Shown here: piece by piece, positions 30,190 to 35,272 of the stretch
How positions within the stretch are numbered: position 1 is the first letter of the stretch
Layout: every line of letters starts with the position of its first letter
Assembly: GCA_028099475.1 (NCBI GenBank)
Contig: JAOHHF010000008.1
Span: forward strand, 1-35,272
DNA from: Candidatus Pelagibacter sp.
GTDB lineage: Bacteria; Pseudomonadota; Alphaproteobacteria; Pelagibacterales; Pelagibacteraceae
Length of the DNA stretch: 35,272 nucleotides
Direction: 5' to 3'
Program-made: the position numbers and the translations under genes
Notes under the pieces: model-generated
The model's database searches: none
The model's input: the letters and a program-made list of their open reading frames with translations, nothing else
Told to the model about the DNA's origin: nothing

Positions 30190-31380
30190 TTACTCTATAA
30201 TTTTAGTTACTACTCCTGCTCCAACAGTTCTTCCACCTTCTCTAATAGCAAAGTTAAGTTGCTCTGCCATAGCAATCGGTGTAATTAATTTAACAGTAAA
30301 TTTAGCATCATCACCTGGCATAACCATTTCTGTACCTGCTGGTAATTCTACTTCTCCTGTTACGTCTGTTGTTCTAAAATAAAACTGTGGTCTGTATTTA
30401 GTAAAGAAAGGAGTATGTCTTCCACCCTCATCTTTTTTAAGTACATAAGCCTGAGCTTCAAATTTAGTATGTGGTGTAATTGATCCAGATTTACAAAGAA
30501 CTTGACCTCTTTCAATGTCAGTTCTTTCAATACCTCTCAATAAAATTCCTACGTTATCACCAGCTTCACCTGAATCTAAAAGTTTTCTAAACATTTCAAC
30601 TCCAGTACAAACTGATTTTTTAGTTTCTTTAATACCAACGATTTCAACTTCTTCACCAGTTTTAATTACACCTGATTCAATTCTACCAGTTGCAACTGTT
30701 CCTCTTCCTGAAATTGAAAATACATCCTCAACAGGCATCAAGAATGGTTTATCAACATCTCTTGCTGGTTGTGGAATATGTTCGTCAACAGCTTTCATTA
30801 ATTCTAAAATTGAATTTTTTCCAATTTCATCATCTCTTTTTTCTACTGCAGCTAATGCTGAACCTTTAACGATTGGAGTTTTGTCTCCAGGATATTTGTA
30901 TGAAGTTAAAAGTTCTCTAATTTCTTCTTCTACAAGTTCGATCATATCTTTATCATCAACTTGGTCTACTTTATTTAAGTAAACAACAATTGCTGGAATT
31001 CCAACTTGTCTTCCTAAAAGAATGTGCTCTCTCGTTTGTGGCATAGGACCATCAGCAGCATTAACTACTAAGATAGCTCCATCCATTTGTGCAGCACCAG
31101 TGATCATGTTTTTAACATAGTCAGCGTGACCCGGACAATCTACGTGAGCGTAATGTCTTTTTTCAGTTTCATATTCAACGTGCGCAGTTGAAATTGTAAT
31201 TCCTCTTTCTTTTTCTTCAGGAGCTTTATCGATTTGATCGTAAGCTACTGCTGTTCCACCACCAGCTTCTGCTAACGTAATAGTGATAGCTGCAGTAAGA
31301 GTAGTTTTACCATGGTCGACATGACCAATAGTCCCAATATTACAGTGGGGTTTATTTCTAACAAATTTTTCTTTTGACAT
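30190..31380 (-). CDS. tuf: Elongation factor Tu
   Basis: The 396-residue EF-Tu, which brings aminoacyl-tRNA to the ribosome. G1 is GHVDHGKT (19-26), G3 DCPGHADY (about 81-88), and G4 NKVD. Domains II and III are complete to '[15 protein letters not shown]'. It is the only tuf in the window; the usual second place between fusA and rpsJ is empty. It has a recognisable Shine-Dalgarno (GAGG, ten bases upstream). tRNA-Gly and tRNA-Tyr precede it in the same direction, as in the E. coli tufB operon. Confidence 0.99.
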   Translation of the reverse strand: MSKEKFVRNKPHCNIGTIGHVDHGKTTLTAAITITLAEAGGGTAVAYDQIDKAPEEKERGITISTAHVEYETEKRHYAHVDCPGHADYVKNMITGAAQMDGAILVVNAADGPMPQTREHILLGRQVGIPAIVVYLNKVDQVDDKDMIELVEEEIRELLTSYKYPGDKTPIVKGSALAAVEKRDDEIGKNSILELMKAVDEHIPQPARDVDKPFLMPVEDVFSISGRGTVATGRIESGVIKTGEEVEIVGIKETKKSVCTGVEMFRKLLDSGEAGDNVGILLRGIERTDIERGQVLCKSGSITPHTKFEAQAYVLKKDEGGRHTPFFTKYRPQFYFRTTDVTGEVELPAGTEMVMPGDDAKFTVKLITPIAMAEQLNFAIREGGRTVGAGVVTKIIE

Positions 31381-31427
31381 TACTTTTTTACCTCAGTTTT
31401 TGTTTTCATTAATAATTTCATTTTTCT

Positions 31428-31501
31428 TGGAGCGGGTAAAGGGAATCGAACCCTTACATCCAGCTTGGAAGGCTAGCGTTCTACCATTGAACTACACCCG
31501 C
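31428..31501 (-). tRNA. tRNA-Gly (TCC)
   Basis: A 74-base tRNA on the minus strand: acceptor GCGGGTG, anticodon stem CTAGC/GCTGG (one G-U pair) around loop CTTCCAA, anticodon TCC reading GGA (and probably GGG). The 3' CCA is encoded. It ends 47 bases before the tuf ATG and is presumably cut from the tRNA-Tyr/tRNA-Gly/tuf transcript. Confidence 0.97.
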
Positions 31502-31513
31502 ACAACCCCAAGA

Positions 31514-31530
31514 GTAACACTCCATGTTAC
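31514..31530 (-). other. Small hairpin between tRNA-Tyr and tRNA-Gly
   Basis: GTAACA and TGTTAC pair perfectly (6 bp, five-base loop) within the 44-base spacer that separates the two tRNAs. It may keep the spacer from interfering with tRNA folding or mark a cleavage region. Function is inference only. Confidence 0.35.
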
Positions 31531-31545
31531 CTAAAATTTATTGAA

Positions 31546-31631
31546 TGGTGGAGGGGGAAAGATTCGAACTTTCGAAGACCGAAGTCAACGGGTTTACAGC
31601 CCGCCCCATTTGACCGCTCTGGAACCCCTCC
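31546..31631 (-). tRNA. tRNA-Tyr (GTA)
   Basis: An 86-base class II tRNA with a long variable arm on the minus strand. Acceptor GGAGGGG pairs with CCCCTCC. The anticodon stem GCGGG/CCCGT holds loop CTGTAAA with anticodon GTA. The discriminator is A and CCA is encoded. It is the first stable RNA of the block, downstream of a good promoter candidate. Confidence 0.97.
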
Positions 31632-31678
31632 TTTTGGGGAAGTGTCCCCTGTTCAATAAAGCTTCAAACAACATGCGT

Positions 31679-31706
31679 TTTATATATTTTATTTATGCAA
31701 TTGCAA
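31679..31706 (-). promoter_or_regulatory. Candidate promoter of the tRNA-Tyr/tRNA-Gly/tuf operon
   Basis: On the minus strand, TTGCAA (31706-31701) is followed after 16 bases by TATAAA (31684-31679) within TATATAAAAC. This is nearly the same -10 run and the same spacer length as the rpsM promoter. The predicted start is about 40 bases before tRNA-Tyr. The short leader includes a 5-bp GGGGA/TCCCC hairpin (31637-31650) next to the G-rich acceptor strand of the tRNA. Confidence 0.55.
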
Positions 31707-31760
31707 CACGAGATTTATTAAGAAAATATCCAAAAAAACGTGTAAAACTCATTAAAATTT

Positions 31761-32504
31761 ATGAATAAATCATCTTTTTTTATTGCTGGACAACATGCTG
31801 TTATTGAAGCTCTCAGAAACCCTGACCGAAAGGTTTTGAGAGTATTTTTAACTGAAGATGCTAAGAAAAATATACATAGAAAAAACCCAAGAAAAAATGT
31901 TCTAGAAGACGTTAAAGTTTATTTTAAATCCAAAAAAGAATTAGACAAATACACTTCAAAGGAACAATTAATGCATGGTGGCTATGTTGCTGAAATTGAA
32001 CATTTAGATCAACCTGATTTAAAAGAATATATTAAAGAAAAAAAAAATTGCACTTTTGTTTGTTTGGACGAGGTAACAGATCCAAGAAATATTGGCTCAT
32101 TAATTAGAAGCGCTTCTTCATTTAATATTGATGGATTGATAATCAAGGAAAGACAATTTCCAAAAGATAGTAAGCTTATGTACAAATCTGCAAGTGGATG
32201 TATGGAGCATTTAAATATTTTTCAAGTATCTAACATAAATTCTACTCTTAAAAATTTAAGGGAGAGAAATTTTTGGGTTTATGGTTTTGATGCCAGAGGT
32301 GACAAAGATTTTACAGAAGTTAAATGGGAAGGTAAAAATGTTCTTTTGTTTGGTTCTGAAGGGTTTGGCATGAGAGAGCATACAGGTAAATATGCAGATT
32401 TTTTTGTTAAAATTGATATGAACAAAGATATTGAAAGCTTAAACATATCAAATAGTGCAGCAATTGTCTTTCATCACCTAAGTTATCTAAAAAAAAAGAG
32501 TTGA
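31761..32504 (+). CDS. rlmB: 23S rRNA 2'-O-ribose methyltransferase RlmB (TrmH family)
   Basis: A 247-residue SPOUT methyltransferase that in the RlmB family methylates G2251 of the 23S rRNA P-loop using S-adenosylmethionine. The N-terminal substrate-binding domain begins with 'FFIAGQHAVIEALRNPDR' (7-24). The knotted catalytic domain has motif 1 'DEVTDPRNIGSLIRSASSF', motif 2 'LLFGSEGFGM' and motif 3 'SLNISNSAAIVFHHL'. Other TrmH-family specificity is possible but RlmB is the best fit. It diverges from the tRNA-Tyr unit and is followed by tRNA-Thr after 33 bases. Confidence 0.92.
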   Translation: MNKSSFFIAGQHAVIEALRNPDRKVLRVFLTEDAKKNIHRKNPRKNVLEDVKVYFKSKKELDKYTSKEQLMHGGYVAEIEHLDQPDLKEYIKEKKNCTFVCLDEVTDPRNIGSLIRSASSFNIDGLIIKERQFPKDSKLMYKSASGCMEHLNIFQVSNINSTLKNLRERNFWVYGFDARGDKDFTEVKWEGKNVLLFGSEGFGMREHTGKYADFFVKIDMNKDIESLNISNSAAIVFHHLSYLKKKS

Positions 32505-32537
32505 TTATTTAGCAAATAATTAATAGTTATTGCGCAT

Positions 32538-32613
32538 GCCCTTGTAGCTCAGCTGGTAGAGCAATTGATTTGTAATCAATAGGTCCGCGGTTCGACTCCG
32601 TGCGGGGGCACCA
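32538..32613 (+). tRNA. tRNA-Thr (TGT)
   Basis: A 76-base tRNA on the plus strand. Acceptor GCCCTTG pairs with CGGGGGC (two G-U pairs). The anticodon stem ATTGA/TCAAT has loop TTTGTAA, anticodon TGT. CCA is encoded. No convincing promoter lies in the 33 bases after rlmB, so it is probably co-transcribed with rlmB. In E. coli tRNA-Thr genes sit with tRNA-Tyr and tRNA-Gly before tufB; here it is on the opposite strand, beyond rlmB. Confidence 0.97.
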
Positions 32614-32615
32614 TC

Positions 32616-32634
32616 ACTAGATATTTTAACTAGT
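32616..32634. terminator. Weak hairpin between tRNA-Thr and nadK ends
   Basis: ACTAG and CTAGT can pair around a nine-base AT loop just after tRNA-Thr, followed by TTTCTTTTCTT on the plus strand. It could end the rlmB/tRNA-Thr transcript, but the stem is only 5 bp and overlaps the last codons of nadK. Confidence 0.3.
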
Positions 32635-33396
32635 TTCTTTTCTTAATTGTTCAATCTTAATTTTTTTTTGTAAACTTCGATTTTTATCATACATCAAATT
32701 AAATTTAATTTTATTATTTGTTTTAATTGTAATTGATTTTGCATTTCTTACTTCAAGATTATCTGCTACAGCACTAATTGGTCTTTTAAAAGGGTTTAAG
32801 TTAGTAATTACAATTTTTAATTTATCATTTACTATTTTTCCTTTCCATCTCCTTGGTCTGAAAGGACTAATTGGTGCAATTGATAATTTCTTAGAATTTA
32901 AACTCAGTATAGGTCCATGTACCGACAAATTATAGGCTGTGCTGCCAGCTGGAGTTGAGACTAAAACTCCATCAGATACTAATTTTTTTATAATTTGCTT
33001 AGAACCATATTTAATAGATAATGATGCAGCTTGCCTACTCTGTCTTAAAACAGATACTTCATTAATAGCTAAAGATTTTTTTGTTTGGTTGTTTTTATTT
33101 CTAACTATCATTTCTAAAGGAGAAATTGAAATCATGTTAGCTTTAGATAAGTTTTTGATAATATTTCTAGATGAAAATTTATTCATCAAGAAACCATAAT
33201 TTCCTGAGTTAATTCCGTAAAACTTTTTTTTACTACTTTTATTTTTCTTTAAAGTTTCGAGCATAAAACCATCACCACCAATAACAATTACAAGCCCATT
33301 ATGTTCAAATTTATCCTTGTTAATTATTTTGATGAGTGAATTTTTTATCCTTAATGATCTTTTATTTTTATCAGAAATTATCTGAGGCTTAGACAT
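32626..33396 (-). CDS. nadK: NAD kinase
   Basis: A 256-residue cytosolic enzyme making NADP+ from NAD+ and ATP. The GGDG motif with the catalytic Asp is at 40-43 ('VIVIGGDGFML'). The second family region with 'INEVSVLRQ' and 'DGVLVSTPAGSTAYNLSVHG' is intact. The length is slightly short for the family (about 290), as in other compact alphaproteobacteria. Its ATG lies only four bases (CTAA) after the encoded CCA of tRNA-Leu, so no Shine-Dalgarno can exist outside the tRNA. No earlier in-frame start is available, because upstream is tRNA. Confidence 0.95.
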   Translation of the reverse strand: MSKPQIISDKNKRSLRIKNSLIKIINKDKFEHNGLVIVIGGDGFMLETLKKNKSSKKKFYGINSGNYGFLMNKFSSRNIIKNLSKANMISISPLEMIVRNKNNQTKKSLAINEVSVLRQSRQAASLSIKYGSKQIIKKLVSDGVLVSTPAGSTAYNLSVHGPILSLNSKKLSIAPISPFRPRRWKGKIVNDKLKIVITNLNPFKRPISAVADNLEVRNAKSITIKTNNKIKFNLMYDKNRSLQKKIKIEQLRKETS

Positions 33397-33400
33397 TTAG

Positions 33401-33486
33401 TGGTGCCCTCGGCCAGACTCGAACTGGCACTCCGCAAGCGGCAAGGATTTTAAGTCCTTTGTGTCTACCAATTTCACCACGAGGGC
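33401..33486 (-). tRNA. tRNA-Leu (TAA)
   Basis: An 86-base class II tRNA on the minus strand: acceptor GCCCTCG with CGAGGGC, anticodon stem AAGGA/TCCTT with loop CTTAAAA (anticodon TAA, for the UUA codon that dominates AT-rich genomes), a long variable arm, discriminator A and encoded CCA. The 70-base spacer upstream probably holds its promoter. TTGTTC (33533-33528) with CATAAA 15 bases further is the best pair of boxes, but weak. nadK follows after four bases. Confidence 0.97.
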
Positions 33487-33556
33487 ATTAATGAATTTCA
33501 TGAGTGTTTATGCTAATATGTATAATTGAACAAGTCTAATAAGTAAAATTTTTTAA

Positions 33557-33961
33557 TTAAGATCCTGATAATCCCTTTAGAAGGTATTTGATATCTAATC
33601 CACAATCCTTATATCCACGTTTAACAACATTCAGATATCTTTCAGTCGGAAATCTGAATTTTGATTTTTTTACCATTGTATAGGTCATAACTTTTTTTCC
33701 ATAATGGTAAAAATAATACTTCTTATATAAAGTAGGATAATCCTCATAAACATCTAATTTTTTTTCATCACTTTTTGAAATTTCAAATAATCCACCTGGT
33801 ACTATTGAATTTTTTTTAGGCTCAATATCTGCTGCTCTATACTTGCTTCTAAAAGTTAATTTAAAATCTTTAAGGTTTATTTTCTTTAAATAAACACTGT
33901 CTTTGCATCTTCGTTTCATTTGAAAATGATGAAGGTTACTTCCGTAAGCAAAATAAAGCAT
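33557..33961 (-). CDS. Gamma-glutamylcyclotransferase-like protein
   Basis: A 134-residue protein of the GGCT/AIG2-like fold. The substrate-loop motif YGSNL is at 6-10 ('LYFAYGSNL'). The conserved acidic motif 'LDVYEDYPTLYKKYYF' (about 69-84) supplies the catalytic Glu of the family. Members cyclise gamma-glutamyl compounds to 5-oxoproline or act on related amides; the actual substrate cannot be read from the sequence. It starts directly at the cinA-like stop (TAAATG, no gap), so it is co-translated with it. The function is known at family level only. Confidence 0.8.
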   Translation of the reverse strand: MLYFAYGSNLHHFQMKRRCKDSVYLKKINLKDFKLTFRSKYRAADIEPKKNSIVPGGLFEISKSDEKKLDVYEDYPTLYKKYYFYHYGKKVMTYTMVKKSKFRFPTERYLNVVKRGYKDCGLDIKYLLKGLSGS

Positions 33962-34711
33962 TTAACGATCTACTACTTCAATGTTTCTAACATTAACAAA
34001 TTTTAAAATTTGTGATTTGCAATTATCAATTTTGGATTGTTCCTCTGATCTTATTACAATTGAAACTCCTAACTTCCCGGCTTGAAAAAATGGATAACTT
34101 CCAATTTCAACATCTTGATTATCATTTTGAACTTTAGTTAAAGAATCTGCAATTTCACTTTCAACCGTTCTTAAGCTTATAGTTAAACTTAAAATAGGTT
34201 CACCACCAACAATGCTATTGGTTAAACCACCTAACATAGATTTTAAAATTGATGGAACCCCTGGTAAACAAAATACATTTTCAACACTAAACCCTGGGGC
34301 ACCACTTGTGGGATTTAAAATTAAATTTGCATTTTCTGGCATCCATACCATCTTTTGCCTGCCTTCATTAAATTCACCTGGCTTATAATATGCTTCTAAA
34401 ATTTTATATGCATCTTTATGTATTTCGTATTTTAATTCAAATGCTTTTGAAACAGATTCTGCGGTAATATCATCGTGAGTAGGACCAATACCTCCTGTCG
34501 TAAAAACATAATCGTAAGTTGTCTTTAATAAATTAAGTGTATCGATTATTGTCTTTTCAATATCTGGAATAACTCTAACCTCTCCCACTTTAACTCCAAT
34601 TGAGTTTAGCCATGTTGCTAAAGTTGAAGTGTTGGTGTCTTGAGTTCTGCCAGATAAAATTTCATTTCCTATGATTAATATTGCGGCATTAACTTTTGTG
34701 TTTTTGGTCAT
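33962..34711 (-). CDS. CinA-like molybdopterin-binding domain protein
   Basis: A 249-residue protein of the MoCF_biosynth/CinA N-terminal type. 'AAILIIGNEILSGRTQDTN' (9-27), 'VFTTGGIGPTHDDITAESVS' (about 70-89) and 'PGAPGFS'-like 'TSGAPGFSVENVFCLPGVPS' (about 135-154) are characteristic. The C-terminal nicotinamide-nucleotide amidohydrolase domain of full CinA is absent, so NMN deamidation is not expected. Family members have been linked to ADP-ribose/NMN pyrophosphatase activity, which cannot be judged here. It diverges from sfsA with only 20 bases between the two ATGs. Confidence 0.85.
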   Translation of the reverse strand: MTKNTKVNAAILIIGNEILSGRTQDTNTSTLATWLNSIGVKVGEVRVIPDIEKTIIDTLNLLKTTYDYVFTTGGIGPTHDDITAESVSKAFELKYEIHKDAYKILEAYYKPGEFNEGRQKMVWMPENANLILNPTSGAPGFSVENVFCLPGVPSILKSMLGGLTNSIVGGEPILSLTISLRTVESEIADSLTKVQNDNQDVEIGSYPFFQAGKLGVSIVIRSEEQSKIDNCKSQILKFVNVRNIEVVDR

Positions 34712-34725
34712 TTTAAATGTATAAT
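34696..34725 (+). promoter_or_regulatory. Candidate promoter of sfsA (leaderless)
   Basis: A perfect TATAAT (34720-34725) ends six bases before the sfsA ATG; TTGTGT (34696-34701) is 18 bases upstream and inside the cinA-like reading frame. The predicted start coincides with the A of the ATG. No Shine-Dalgarno is possible within the 20-base spacer apart from TTTAGAA. Confidence 0.5.
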
Positions 34726-34745
34726 TTAGAAATGGAATTTACCAA
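34718..34745 (-). promoter_or_regulatory. Candidate promoter of the cinA-like gene (leaderless)
   Basis: On the minus strand TTGGTA (34745-34740) is followed after 16 bases by TATACA (34723-34718), whose end is six bases before the ATG. Transcription would begin at or next to the A of the start codon. The -35 lies within the first codons of sfsA, and the -10 overlaps the sfsA -10 on the other strand. Confidence 0.45.
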
Positions 34746-35272
34746 GTCTTTAATAAAAGGCAAATTAATCAAACGTTACAAACGTTTTTTTACTGATGTG
34801 CAATTAACAAATGAAGTGGTTACTGCACATTGTCCTAATACAGGATCGATGAAAGGTTTATTAGATGAGGGCAATGATGTTTATTTACTTCCTAATAACG
34901 ACCCCAAGCGAAAACTTAAATACGGACTTGAAATTATTAAAACAAGAAAAAACCTAGTTGGTGTTAATACACACATGGCTAATAGAATAGCTCAACACGC
35001 TTTAGAAAATAATCTTATTAAAGAACTTAAAAATAGTGATCTAATTAAACCAGAGGTCTTTTTTAATAAAGAGACTAGATTTGATTTTTTAATTGAGAAA
35101 AACAAACAAAAGAGCTTTGTAGAGGTTAAAAATGTTACTCTTTTTAGAAATAAAGACACAGCTGAATTTCCAGATGCTGTAACAGCACGAGGGACTAAAC
35201 ATCTACTTACTCTTATTGATGCCATAAAAAAAGGTTATAAAAGCTACTTATTATTTTTAGTTCAAATCCAAA
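34732..35272 (+). CDS. sfsA: SfsA family protein (3' end cut by window)
   Basis: An open frame of 180 codons that runs off the window end without a stop. The start MEFTKSLIKGKLIKRYKRFF aligns with the start of E. coli SfsA. 'HCPNTGSMKGLL' (about 34-45) is a family signature. 'ETRFDFLI' and 'FVEVKNVTL' form a PD-(D/E)xK nuclease-like core (about 115-145). The protein was named for sugar fermentation stimulation and binds DNA; its cellular role is unsettled. About 50 further residues are expected outside the window. It is divergent from the cinA-like gene, with 20 bases between. Confidence 0.93.
   Translation, partial: MEFTKSLIKGKLIKRYKRFFTDVQLTNEVVTAHCPNTGSMKGLLDEGNDVYLLPNNDPKRKLKYGLEIIKTRKNLVGVNTHMANRIAQHALENNLIKELKNSDLIKPEVFFNKETRFDFLIEKNKQKSFVEVKNVTLFRNKDTAEFPDAVTARGTKHLLTLIDAIKKGYKSYLLFLVQIQ

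Noticed and set aside
30515..30982. 155-codon plus-strand frame inside tuf
   Set aside because: An antisense shadow of a strongly conserved gene, a common artefact in tuf.
31541..31672. First part of the open frame that spans tRNA-Tyr on the plus strand
   Set aside because: The DNA is explained by tRNA-Tyr read on the other strand; only the last 31 codons, from 31673, could be considered at all.
32501..32537. Separate promoter for tRNA-Thr (TTGATT with TAGTTA)
   Set aside because: The -10 box matches the consensus at only two positions; co-transcription with rlmB is simpler.
34992..35225. 77-codon minus-strand frame near the window end
   Set aside because: It is antisense to sfsA, whose plus-strand frame is open to the window end and matches the family.
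1..35272. CRISPR arrays, insertion sequences, prophage or defence genes
   Set aside because: No spaced direct repeats, transposase-like frames or phage-type genes were seen; nearly every base is accounted for by housekeeping genes.

Overview
The window is a low-GC, very gene-dense stretch of an alphaproteobacterial chromosome. Gene order and protein character best fit the SAR11 clade ('Candidatus Pelagibacter' or a close relative). The signs are the alphaproteobacterial order secY-adk-rpsM, tuf followed by tRNA-Trp and secE, Lys/Asn/Ile-rich proteins, spacers of 0-12 bases between most genes, and no mobile elements. This assignment comes from sequence features only; no database search was run.

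Layout. (1) 43-2094: a MgtE-type Mg2+ transporter (minus) diverges from lipB (plus). (2) 2072-31631, all on the minus strand: one nearly unbroken block of translation and transcription genes. In transcription order it runs tRNA-Tyr, tRNA-Gly, tuf, tRNA-Trp, secE, nusG, rplK, rplA, rplJ, rplL, rpoB, rpoC, rpsL, rpsG, fusA, the S10 cluster (rpsJ to rpsQ), the spc cluster (rplN to secY), adk, the alpha cluster (rpsM, rpsK, rpoA, rplQ), and finally a 23S rRNA pseudouridine synthase. This joins what are separate tufB, secE-nusG, rplKAJL-rpoBC, str, S10, spc and alpha units in E. coli. (3) 31761-32613, plus strand: rlmB and tRNA-Thr. (4) 32626-34711, minus strand: cinA-like gene, a gamma-glutamylcyclotransferase-like gene, tRNA-Leu and NAD kinase. 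(5) 34732 to the end, plus strand: sfsA, cut by the window edge.

The large block makes ribosomal proteins, RNA polymerase core subunits, elongation factors, the SecY/SecE translocon and adenylate kinase, so it encodes most of the growth machinery. Its control signals are few because spacers are so short. I see a good promoter in front of tRNA-Tyr, one in front of rpsM (just past the adk stop), and a perfect TTGACA box in front of rpsL. The only spacer of notable size is the 168 bases between rpoC and rpsL. It holds an RNA-like nested hairpin whose two imperfect pairs are G-U only on the transcribed (minus) strand, followed by a second perfect 8-bp hairpin. A perfect 11-bp hairpin sits between rplL and rpoB. 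Fourteen gene junctions in the block share the one-base stop/start overlap TAATG.

No defence system, prophage, transposon, CRISPR array or unknown enzyme cluster is visible. The candidates for something undescribed are regulatory: the rpsL leader structure, the tRNA-Leu/NAD kinase junction that would leave a 4-base mRNA leader, and the 20-base cinA/sfsA spacer with overlapping divergent -10 boxes that predict leaderless transcripts in both directions. No stretch longer than 300 bases lacks a gene.
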